Assembly (NCBI GenBank): GCA_022866645.1 | Contig: JALHUQ010000108.1 | Span: forward strand, 1-14,800 | Source of the DNA: Woeseiaceae bacterium | Lineage (GTDB): Bacteria > Pseudomonadota > Gammaproteobacteria > Steroidobacterales > Woeseiaceae | Length of the DNA: 14,800 nucleotides | Direction: 5' to 3' | Shown: positions 6,173 through 13,222 of the stretch, in pieces | Numbering within the stretch: the stretch's first letter is position 1 | Layout of the letters: each line of letters starts with the position of its first letter | The notes under the pieces: model-generated | What the model was told of the DNA's origin: nothing | Seen by the model: the letters and a program-made list of their open reading frames with translations, nothing else | The model's database searches: none | Translations under genes and position numbers: made by a program

Positions 6173-7492
6173 ATGCCGTACCCTGAGGGCAATATGAGCC
6201 CTGTCCATCGACAATCTGACCCCTGCCGCCGAGTTTGCCATTACCTCGCCGGATTTGCTTTGCTGTTATTGATTAACACCGCATCCGCCGGCGAAGCTGC
6301 TATGGATCCTTCCGACGACGGTACCGACGTTCTTGAGGACTCGATACTCGATGAAGATTCTCGTGCCAGCGAAACATCTGTCGCGGCAGAGGATTTATTG
6401 GATCCGGGTCTCGCCCATTTGTACATGGGCCCGCTGGCCAACGCGGTTACAAACGCTGAAGGACAAGCGAGACCGCTGCATTTGCTGGGCGTCGATATCG
6501 AGCCCGGTACATCACAGCGGCTGGCGTGGTCGGCAACACAACTATTTGAAGGTGTACCGGTGTCAACTCCGGTACTCGTCGTCAACGGTGCTGTACCTGG
6601 GCCGACTTTGTGCCTTACGGCTGCAGTACACGGCGACGAACTCAACGGTATCGAGATGGTGCGACGCGTATTCCACGATATTGACCCAGCGAAACTCGCG
6701 GGCGCTCTGATCGGTGTGCCGATAGTCAACGTACAGGGCTTTCGGCGCGGATCACGGTATCTGCCGGACCGGCGAGATTTGAATCGTTATTTTCCGGGCA
6801 ATCCGAACGGCAGCGCCGGGGCGCGCATAGCGTACTCACTTTTCAACGACATCATAGTGCACTGCGATGCGCTCGTCGATCTGCACACGGGTTCCTTTGA
6901 GCGTGCCAATCTCCCGCAACTTCGGGCTGACCTTCGCGACCCCGACGTTGTTACGTTGACGCATGGTTTCGGTGCGATGGTCGTCCTGCACAGCAAACCG
7001 ACTGTCGGTACGCTGCGCTACGCTGCAACGATGGCCGGCATTCCTACGCTGGTTGTTGAGGCAGGCGGGCCTTCGGAACTCGAACCGGCCGAGGTAGCGC
7101 ACGGCGTAAAAGGTATCGAGACACTGCTCACGACCCTCGGCATGACGCGACGATCACGCCTGTGGGGAGACCCCGAACCCGTTTACTATCGTTCGACCTG
7201 GGTACGTGCCAATAACGGCGGTATCCTGTTGTCCGATGTTTCGCTTGGCAGTACGGTCCGCAAGGGGGACTTGCTGGGTTCGATTACTGACCCTATGAGC
7301 AATGCCCGTACAGAACTCCGCTCGCCTTATTCCGGCCGCGTCATCGGGCTGGCGAGAAATCAGGTTGTTATGCCGGGCTTCGCCGCCTTCCACGTGGGCA
7401 TCGAGACCGACGAGGCCAGCGCGAGTGAAGAAGAAGTCAAGGTCGTGCAAAAAACTTCCGACAGTGGTTACGTAGACGGCATGTCCGAGTAA
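6173..7492 (+). CDS. Exported zinc hydrolase, succinylglutamate desuccinylase/aspartoacylase (AstE/AspA) family
   Basis: 439 residues. An N-terminal signal (basic start, hydrophobic 24-35, NTASA then GE near 39) sends it out of the cytoplasm. A long acidic spacer follows (about 41-80). The M14-like catalytic domain shows HGDE (153-156; His153 and Glu156 as zinc ligands), RRDLNRYFPG (200-209; substrate carboxylate binding), DLHTG (236-240; His238, third ligand) and VEAGG (295-299; Glu296, catalytic). A C-terminal beta-barrel typical of the family spans about 341-411. Relatives hydrolyse N-acyl amino acids or release C-terminal groups; substrate unknown. AAGAG lies 7 nt before the ATG; an ATG at 6194 with GAGGG upstream is an alternative start. 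lpxL follows 12 bp later, suggesting an envelope role. Confidence 0.85.
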   Translation: MPYPEGNMSPVHRQSDPCRRVCHYLAGFALLLLINTASAGEAAMDPSDDGTDVLEDSILDEDSRASETSVAAEDLLDPGLAHLYMGPLANAVTNAEGQARPLHLLGVDIEPGTSQRLAWSATQLFEGVPVSTPVLVVNGAVPGPTLCLTAAVHGDELNGIEMVRRVFHDIDPAKLAGALIGVPIVNVQGFRRGSRYLPDRRDLNRYFPGNPNGSAGARIAYSLFNDIIVHCDALVDLHTGSFERANLPQLRADLRDPDVVTLTHGFGAMVVLHSKPTVGTLRYAATMAGIPTLVVEAGGPSELEPAEVAHGVKGIETLLTTLGMTRRSRLWGDPEPVYYRSTWVRANNGGILLSDVSLGSTVRKGDLLGSITDPMSNARTELRSPYSGRVIGLARNQVVMPGFAAFHVGIETDEASASEEEVKVVQKTSDSGYVDGMSE

Positions 7493-7504
7493 ACTGCGGT
7501 CGCC

Positions 7505-8443
7505 ATGACCGCAGAGCGCAAACCCCTTTCCAGCTACTGGAGCCCGAAATACTGGCCAACATGGATCGGCATGGGACTGCTTCGTTTGCTGTGCTTGCTG
7601 CCGCATCGAACCGCGCTACTGATTGGACGGGGTATTGGCAGGCTGGCGCACCGTCTTGGCGGATCGCGGCGAGCGATTGTTCGCCGCAACATTGAATTGT
7701 GTTTCCCAGGCCTTACGTTGGTTGAACGCGATGCGCTTGCTTTCGAGCATTTCAAAGCTTTGGGAATGACGCTGATCGAGATGGGACTTGGGCGTTGGGC
7801 GAGTGACAAGTCTCTGGCCTCGATAACCACGCTCAAAGGGCTGGAACACCTGCACGCCGCGATTGAGAAAGGGCAAGGCGTCATTCTGCTGGCCGCTCAC
7901 TTTACGACGATCGAAATCAGCGGCCGGGTACTCGCGACTCAAATTCCACCGTTTGACAGTGTCTATCGCAAGAATCGCAGCAACTTCCTCACCGAGCTGC
8001 AGCGCAGCGGGCGCGAGCGCAGCGTCGCCAATACCATAGAAAAACGTGACATCAAGAAAATGGTCCGCAGCCTGCGCGCTGGCCGGCTCGTCTGGTATGC
8101 CCCCGACCAGAGTTACAGCCGAAAGGGCGCCGAGTTAGTGCCTTTTTTTGGTGTGCCAACGATGCATACGACTGCAACTTCAACGCTGGCGCGCCTTGGA
8201 AATGCCGTGGTGATTCCCTTTTTCCCGCGCAGGCTGAAGAACGGAACTTATGAGATGACCTTGCTTCCGCCATTTGATAATTTTCCAAGTGATGACGCGG
8301 TGGCGGACACGATGCGTTACATCGAAGTACTCGAGGCACATATTCGCATCTGCCCTGAGCAGTATTTCTGGATACACAGGAAATTCAAGGATTTGCCGGA
8401 CGGCTACCCGAATTACTACTCGGATTTGGACGCGCTGAAATAG
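7505..8443 (+). CDS. lpxL: Lipid A biosynthesis lauroyl acyltransferase (LpxL/HtrB family)
   Basis: 312 residues, about the usual length (E. coli LpxL 306). It transfers a secondary acyl chain from acyl-ACP to Kdo-lipid A at the inner membrane. The N-terminus matches the family (SPKYWPTWIGMGLLRL, with the hydrophobic anchor at about 18-32), followed by RRNIELCFPGL (60-70), the catalytic HX4E motif as AAHFTTIE (His132, Glu137), VYRKN, WYAPDQSY and the C-terminal PEQYFWIHRKFKDLPDG. The acyl length (C12 or other) and the distinction from LpxM/LpxP cannot be settled from sequence, but the similarity is closest to LpxL. Its end overlaps the convergent kdkA end by 28 bp. No clear Shine-Dalgarno precedes the ATG. 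Confidence 0.93.
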   Translation: MTAERKPLSSYWSPKYWPTWIGMGLLRLLCLLPHRTALLIGRGIGRLAHRLGGSRRAIVRRNIELCFPGLTLVERDALAFEHFKALGMTLIEMGLGRWASDKSLASITTLKGLEHLHAAIEKGQGVILLAAHFTTIEISGRVLATQIPPFDSVYRKNRSNFLTELQRSGRERSVANTIEKRDIKKMVRSLRAGRLVWYAPDQSYSRKGAELVPFFGVPTMHTTATSTLARLGNAVVIPFFPRRLKNGTYEMTLLPPFDNFPSDDAVADTMRYIEVLEAHIRICPEQYFWIHRKFKDLPDGYPNYYSDLDALK

Positions 8444-9147
8444 CCCTGCAGTAACTGCTCCCAGTTAGACCCACGGAAATGCAGTTTCGGATCCAGCCCC
8501 AGTATTTTTTTCAAGGACCGATGCAGTCGACTCAATGTTTTCTGCTGCCATGGCCCTGGCGGCTTCAGTGCGCCCTTGTCGAAGTCGAGCATCCAGACAT
8601 CACCGTCCTTGTCGATCTGCACGTTGTAGGCATTCATGTCGGCGTGATAGACCCCGGCCTCATGAAACTTCCAGATTGCCGCGCCTAGCGATTGCCAAAA
8701 CGCCTCGTCCCGATCCTTGACTGCAATGTATTGCGACAACGATACGTCGTCGGGAATTCGGACCGTGATGAGGTCGGCCGTATAAAATGTGCCGCGGCGA
8801 CAAAAGCGCGCGGCTGCGGGGCGCGGAACATTGATGTTGTTCGCTGCAAGCTTGTCGAGCAATCGCCACTCAAGGAAACAACGCGTCAGGTCTTCACCCG
8901 AAAAAATATAAGAATCCCGCATGATCTTGCCGACGAGACCGCCGCGCATATAGTGCCGCAGGACGAACTGACGAGGCACGTTGCCGACAAACATCGTGTT
9001 GCCGCGTCCGGCGGAGCGCAGCGCTCCGGTCAATATCTCGGCATGTGGCCAGCCTGCCGCGGTAAATCGCTCGGGCGAAATCTGGTTGATAATCGCCTTA
9101 TCGTATAGGATGGCGCCGTTCTTGGTTCTCTCGACGGTTTCGGTCAA
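8416..9147 (-). CDS. kdkA: 3-deoxy-D-manno-octulosonic acid kinase (KdkA)
   Basis: 243 residues, typical length. It phosphorylates Kdo of lipid IVA/lipid A at O-4 on the cytoplasmic face. Family features: GRGNTMFV (48-55, glycine-rich), VLRHYMRGGLVGK (62-74), FLEWRLL (91-97), the kinase catalytic loop YHADMNAYN (167-175; Asp170) and MLDFDKG (186-192; metal-binding Asp188). The start is TTG at 9145-9147, chosen because AAGGA (9156-9160) lies 8 nt upstream and no in-frame ATG occurs before residue 52. It is divergent from the heptosyltransferase gene with 18 bp between the starts and convergent with lpxL. In Haemophilus influenzae kdkA likewise neighbours opsX, the first heptosyltransferase. 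Confidence 0.92.
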   Translation of the reverse strand: MTETVERTKNGAILYDKAIINQISPERFTAAGWPHAEILTGALRSAGRGNTMFVGNVPRQFVLRHYMRGGLVGKIMRDSYIFSGEDLTRCFLEWRLLDKLAANNINVPRPAAARFCRRGTFYTADLITVRIPDDVSLSQYIAVKDRDEAFWQSLGAAIWKFHEAGVYHADMNAYNVQIDKDGDVWMLDFDKGALKPPGPWQQKTLSRLHRSLKKILGLDPKLHFRGSNWEQLLQGYFSASKSE

Positions 9148-9155
9148 CGGGTCCG

Positions 9156-9160
9156 TCCTT
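9156..9160 (-). promoter_or_regulatory. Ribosome binding site deciding the TTG start of kdkA
   Basis: AAGGA on the minus strand, 8 nt before the TTG at 9145-9147. It lies wholly within the 18-bp gap between the divergent kdkA and heptosyltransferase starts. Confidence 0.65.
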
Positions 9161-9165
9161 CTCTC

Positions 9166-10242
9166 TTGTCTGATCTGATACTAAATAAACCGCCAGAAAA
9201 AATATGCATCATTCGCCTCTCGGCGATCGGTGACACTTGTCATGCTCTGGCGGTCGTTCGTCGCATCCAGGACTCACAGCCCGCTGCGAAAATTACCTGG
9301 ATCATCGGCAAGACCGAAGCCTCGCTCATGGCCGATATACCGGACATCGAGTTTATCATCTTCGACAAATCCAAAGGCCGTCTGGCCTACAAAGATATAC
9401 GACTTCAGCTCGACAATCGATTGTTCGACGTCGCGCTTTGTATGCACGCGTCGATGCGCGCCAATTTTCTTTGCCGCATTATCAACGCGCCAATCCGACT
9501 CGGTTTCGACCGCAGGCGGGCGAAAGATTTCCAGTGGCTGTTTACCAACCGTCGAATCGCCGCAGCTGGCGGGGAGCACGCACTTGAGGCAATGATGTCC
9601 TTTGCATCTGCAATCGGTGTCAAACCGCAGGCGATCCGCTGGGATATTCCTCTTAGTGCAGATGTGCGGGAGTTTGCTGCCGACTATAAGAGTCCGAACA
9701 AACCCCTGGTCGTGATCAGCCCTTGTAGCAGCAATCGTAGTCGAAATTTTCGCAACTGGAGTATCGAGCGTTACATGGCGACCATACAGCACCTGCGGAA
9801 CAAGGGCTGCCGGGTCGTACTCACTGGCGGGCGCAGCGCGCTGGAAATCGAGTACGCTACGGCCCTGTCGGCGAATGGTGCGGCCGATAACCTCGTCGGC
9901 AAGACCTCTCTGAAGCAGTTGGCCGCATTGATCGACGCCGCGGATCTGGTCATATGTCCCGATTCGGGGCCTGCGCATATGGCGACGGCGTTCAGCACGC
10001 CCGTGCTGGGCTTGTATGCAACATCGAACCCCGACCGCACAGGCCCGTTTGTATCGCGAGAACTCACCGTTAACCGCTATCCTGATGCCGTTCGTCGCTA
10101 CCTTGGTAAGGCGGTCCAGCAGCTACGATGGGGACAGCGCGTGCGACACCCGGACGCAATGGGTCTTATTACGATTGATGATGTTATCGGCAAAATCGAT
10201 ACCTTCTTCGATCTCGAGTCGACCACTGGCAACAACTCGTGA
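9166..10242 (+). CDS. LPS heptosyltransferase, glycosyltransferase family 9 (OpsX/WaaC-like)
   Basis: 358 residues, a GT-B glycosyltransferase transferring heptose from ADP-heptose to the LPS inner core on the cytoplasmic face. Shown by IIRLSAIGDTCHAL (15-28), the family 9 opening with the conserved GD and following His, the linker region with VVISPCSSNRSRNFRNW (182-198), VVLTGG (217-222), and the sugar-nucleotide site ICPDSGPAHMATAFSTPVLGLY (263-284). The start is the TTG at 9166-9168, the first possible start after the in-frame stop at 9106-9108; no Shine-Dalgarno is seen. Adjacency to kdkA suggests the first-heptose enzyme (opsX in Haemophilus). The family 2 glycosyltransferase gene overlaps its stop (GTGA), so the two are coupled. 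Confidence 0.88.
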   Translation: MSDLILNKPPEKICIIRLSAIGDTCHALAVVRRIQDSQPAAKITWIIGKTEASLMADIPDIEFIIFDKSKGRLAYKDIRLQLDNRLFDVALCMHASMRANFLCRIINAPIRLGFDRRRAKDFQWLFTNRRIAAAGGEHALEAMMSFASAIGVKPQAIRWDIPLSADVREFAADYKSPNKPLVVISPCSSNRSRNFRNWSIERYMATIQHLRNKGCRVVLTGGRSALEIEYATALSANGAADNLVGKTSLKQLAALIDAADLVICPDSGPAHMATAFSTPVLGLYATSNPDRTGPFVSRELTVNRYPDAVRRYLGKAVQQLRWGQRVRHPDAMGLITIDDVIGKIDTFFDLESTTGNNS

Positions 10243-11213
10243 AACTCTCAATCATCACGGTCAACTACCGTTCATGGGGACACCTTGAAGCCGCTCTGAC
10301 CGCGCTGGCCGACGATTTTCCCGATGACTGGGAAATCATTGTCGTCGACAACGAGTCGAATCCTGCTGATTTCGACTTGTTCGCCGCGCGTTTTCCCTGC
10401 GCCAGCTTTATCGCCAACCCGAACAACAGCGGTTTCGGTCATGCTTGCAATATTGGCGTCGCCAGGGCCAGCGGCGAGCAACTCCTGTTCATGAACCCGG
10501 ACGTCATCGCGACGGCCGAACACATACAAAAACTCATGGCGATAAAAGCGCAACACAACATCGGTATCGTCGCACCCAAACAGGTTTCGGCGGCCGGCAA
10601 AGCGCAAAAGGTCTTCGACGATTTTCCCAGCCTTTTGAATCAGAGCAAGACGCTCAAAGCCCTGCTCCGATTCGTCTTTCCATCCAAATACCTCAATCCA
10701 CGCGCGCATTACTCTGCGCTCACCTGGTGCGATTGGGTTACGGGCTCGGTACTACTGATTGACCGTGCAGATTTTGACGCTGTCGGTGGCTGGTCTGAGG
10801 ATTACTGGATGTATGTGGAGGACGTCGATCTTTGCCGCAAGGCGCACGACTGCGGCATGAGCGTCGCCTACGCACCGGAAGTCGAAGTGATTCATGCCCA
10901 TGGCGGCTCCAGCCGCATAAACGTCGACGTCAAATCCATGACTAAACTGGAAGTGATCATTTCCAAGCATGTCTACGCCCGCAACCATATGCGCGGTCTG
11001 CGGCGCTGGCTGATGCACACCTTGATCATTCTGTTGCGGACGCCGCTATTGGTGCTCGCAGCATTGTTGGACCTGGTGACGCTAGGGCAGGTGCCGGCAC
11101 TCCGGGTTCGAAGTCGGATGCTGACGGGATTGGCACGCTACTACATGGGCGTTATGCGCACCGGCTCATGGCTCAGCCCGCGCGCTATGGCCAATCAGGC
11201 GCCGGCAGAATAA
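10239..11213 (+). CDS. Glycosyltransferase family 2, possibly a rhamnosyltransferase-like enzyme
   Basis: 324 residues, inverting GT-A fold, membrane-associated. Motifs: SIITVNYRSW (4-13), IIVVDNES (33-40), NNSGFGHACNIGVARASG (62-79), the DxD-like MNPD (85-88), WVTGSVLLI (166-174) and YVEDVDLCRKA (192-202) with the presumed catalytic acidic pair. A hydrophobic segment (260-282) follows the catalytic domain. This arrangement is that of WbbL-type O-antigen/rhamnosyl transferases, but donor and acceptor are unknown. It starts at GTG 10239, overlapping the heptosyltransferase stop by 4 nt (GTGA). Its 3' end overlaps the convergent rmlB by 19 bp. Likely extends the LPS core or O-chain. Confidence 0.88.
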   Translation: MKLSIITVNYRSWGHLEAALTALADDFPDDWEIIVVDNESNPADFDLFAARFPCASFIANPNNSGFGHACNIGVARASGEQLLFMNPDVIATAEHIQKLMAIKAQHNIGIVAPKQVSAAGKAQKVFDDFPSLLNQSKTLKALLRFVFPSKYLNPRAHYSALTWCDWVTGSVLLIDRADFDAVGGWSEDYWMYVEDVDLCRKAHDCGMSVAYAPEVEVIHAHGGSSRINVDVKSMTKLEVIISKHVYARNHMRGLRRWLMHTLIILLRTPLLVLAALLDLVTLGQVPALRVRSRMLTGLARYYMGVMRTGSWLSPRAMANQAPAE

Positions 11214-12313
11214 TTTTTGCTAATCCAGTCTCGGTAGCTACCGTCCATCACGGCGCGCCACCAGTTTTCGTTCTGCAACATCCAGTTCAGCGTCAACTGA
11301 AATCCGGACGCAAAATCTTCCTTTGGATTGTAGCCAAGCTCGGACTGGGCCAGCGTTGCGTCTATCGCATATCGCCAGTCGTGACCGAGCCGGTCTTTAA
11401 CAAAAGTGATCAATGATTCAGTTTTTCGACCGCTGGCGGCGGGTGCGTCAGGAAATTGTCCTGCCAGACGATCGTCCCTCGAAAAAGCGGCATCAATACT
11501 CACACAGAGCTGGTTGACGATATCGATGTTCCGCCACTCGTTGTTGCCCCCGATATTGTAGGTTCCACCGACTTGTCCCTTGTTCATGACCAGATCGATA
11601 CCACGGCAGTGATCTTCGACATATAACCAATCGCGGATGTTCGAGCCGTCTCCGTATACCGGCAACGGTTTGCCCGTCAGCGCGTTGACTATCATCAGCG
11701 GGATGAGTTTTTCCGGAAATTGAAATGGGCCGTAGTTATTCGAGCAGTTGCTGGTTGTTACCTGCAAACCAAAAGTGTGGTGATACGAGCGCACCAAATG
11801 ATCTGACGCCGCTTTGCTCGCGGCGTACGGTGAATTCGGTGCGTACGTCGTGTGTTCGGTAAATGGCGGATCATCCGCGCCCAGGGTTCCATAGACTTCG
11901 TCCGTCGAAACATGGTGGAAAAGATGCGTTTCGGGCGCGGCATCGCTATCCAGCCAGAGCCGGCGGGCAGCCATCAGCAGCTTATTCGTGCCGACCACGT
12001 TCGTCTGGATGAACGCATCCGGCTCATGGATGGACCGGTCGACATGCGACTCCGCCGCAAAATGCACGATGGTGTCGATTTGCTGTTGCCGCATCACGTC
12101 ATCGAGCATCGCCTCGTCAAGAATATTGCCGTGCACGAACTTGTAATTCCCTCGGTCCGAAACGGACGCAAGATTCGCGAGATTGCCCGCGTAGGTCAAA
12201 GCATCCAATACGACAAGGCGATCGTCGGGATAGTGATCACTCCAGTAACGCACGAAGTTCGCGCCAATGAAGCCGGCGCCGCCAGTCACCAGAACACGGC
12301 GCGCCGTCGTCAT
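11195..12313 (-). CDS. rmlB: dTDP-glucose 4,6-dehydratase (RmlB)
   Basis: 372 residues, a cytosolic extended short-chain dehydrogenase making dTDP-4-keto-6-deoxy-D-glucose from dTDP-glucose. Visible: NAD-binding TGGAGFIG (10-17), FAAESHVDRSI (85-95), HVSTDEVYG (134-142, with Asp138/Glu139 typical of the dehydratase), YAASK (163-167, Tyr163/Lys167), SNCSNNYGPFQFPEKLIP from 188 and GDGSNIRDWLYVEDH further on. Length is near the family norm (about 355-361). It is the last gene of the operon; the ATG overlaps the rmlA stop by 4 nt (ATGA, 12310-12313), indicating coupling. The end overlaps the convergent glycosyltransferase gene. No terminator is visible. Confidence 0.97.
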   Translation of the reverse strand: MTTARRVLVTGGAGFIGANFVRYWSDHYPDDRLVVLDALTYAGNLANLASVSDRGNYKFVHGNILDEAMLDDVMRQQQIDTIVHFAAESHVDRSIHEPDAFIQTNVVGTNKLLMAARRLWLDSDAAPETHLFHHVSTDEVYGTLGADDPPFTEHTTYAPNSPYAASKAASDHLVRSYHHTFGLQVTTSNCSNNYGPFQFPEKLIPLMIVNALTGKPLPVYGDGSNIRDWLYVEDHCRGIDLVMNKGQVGGTYNIGGNNEWRNIDIVNQLCVSIDAAFSRDDRLAGQFPDAPAASGRKTESLITFVKDRLGHDWRYAIDATLAQSELGYNPKEDFASGFQLTLNWMLQNENWWRAVMDGSYRDWISKNYSAGA

Positions 12314-13203
12314 TGCGGCGTGGCCTCATTAATGACGTCAAGCAGGTATTCGCCGTAGCCGTTCTTGCCGAGACTCTTCGCCAGCGCCTTGAGCTGGCGC
12401 GCGTCGATCATGCCGTTCCTGTAGGCTATTTCTTCCGGACAACAGATCTTAAGTCCTTGACGCTGTTCGATAATTTGCACAAATTGAGCGGCCTCAAGCA
12501 GCGAATCGTGCGTTCCGGTATCGAGCCATGCCGCGCCACGACCCATGAGTTCTACCTTCAACTCTCCATCGTCAAGATACAGTCGATTGATGTCGGTAAT
12601 TTCGAGCTCGCCGCGCGCCGACGGTTTGAGATTTCTGGCCTTTTCGACAACACGCGCATCGTAGAAATAAAGCCCGGTGACGGCGTAATTTGATTTCGGC
12701 GCGGCCGGCTTTTCCTCGATTCCGATCGCCTTGCCACTGGCATCAAAATTAACGACGCCGTAACGTTGTGGGTCCTTTACGTGATAAGCGAAAACGGTCG
12801 CACCGGAGGCGTTTTCGGCGACAGCTCGCAGTTGCTCCTCCAGCCCATGGCCATAAAAAATATTGTCGCCAAGGACCAGGGCGACAGGATCGCCCGCGAT
12901 AAACTTCTCGCCGATGATAAAGGCCTGCGCCAAGCCACCGGGCTCAGGTTGCACCGCATAGGAAACCGAAATCCCCCACTGGCTGCCGTCGCCAAGCAAT
13001 TTCCTGAACGCGCTTTGATCCTCTGGTGTTGTTATTACCAACACATCGTAAATGCCCGCCATCATGAGCGTCGACAATGGGTAGTAAATCATCGGTTTGT
13101 CGTATATCGGCATTAATTGCTTGCTGACCGAGAGCGTCAAAGGGTGCAAGCGGGAACCGGTGCCACCGGCGAGAATGATGCCTTTCGTCGTTCGTTTGCT
13201 CAT
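12310..13203 (-). CDS. rmlA: Glucose-1-phosphate thymidylyltransferase (RmlA)
   Basis: 297 residues with the chosen start, normal for RmlA (about 290-300). It makes dTDP-glucose from dTTP and glucose-1-phosphate, the first step of dTDP-deoxysugar synthesis. Motifs: GIILAGGTGSRLHPLT (8-23), SKQLMPIYDKPMIYYP (27-42), LGDNIFYG (111-118), IEEKP (162-166) and WLDTGTHDSLLEA near the C-terminus. The reading frame continues 30 codons further upstream to 13293, but that would overlap the methyltransferase gene, and the extension has no family counterpart; the ATG at 13201-13203 gives the usual N-terminus. It is 19 bp after the methyltransferase stop and 4 nt overlapped with rmlB, so one operon is likely. 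Confidence 0.96.
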   Translation of the reverse strand: MSKRTTKGIILAGGTGSRLHPLTLSVSKQLMPIYDKPMIYYPLSTLMMAGIYDVLVITTPEDQSAFRKLLGDGSQWGISVSYAVQPEPGGLAQAFIIGEKFIAGDPVALVLGDNIFYGHGLEEQLRAVAENASGATVFAYHVKDPQRYGVVNFDASGKAIGIEEKPAAPKSNYAVTGLYFYDARVVEKARNLKPSARGELEITDINRLYLDDGELKVELMGRGAAWLDTGTHDSLLEAAQFVQIIEQRQGLKICCPEEIAYRNGMIDARQLKALAKSLGKNGYGEYLLDVINEATPQ

Positions 13204-13222
13204 AGTCTGATTCGCCCTGCGC

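Noticed and set aside
9274..9978. A 234-codon minus-strand frame
   Set aside because: Antisense to the heptosyltransferase, which has clear family 9 motifs along this whole stretch.
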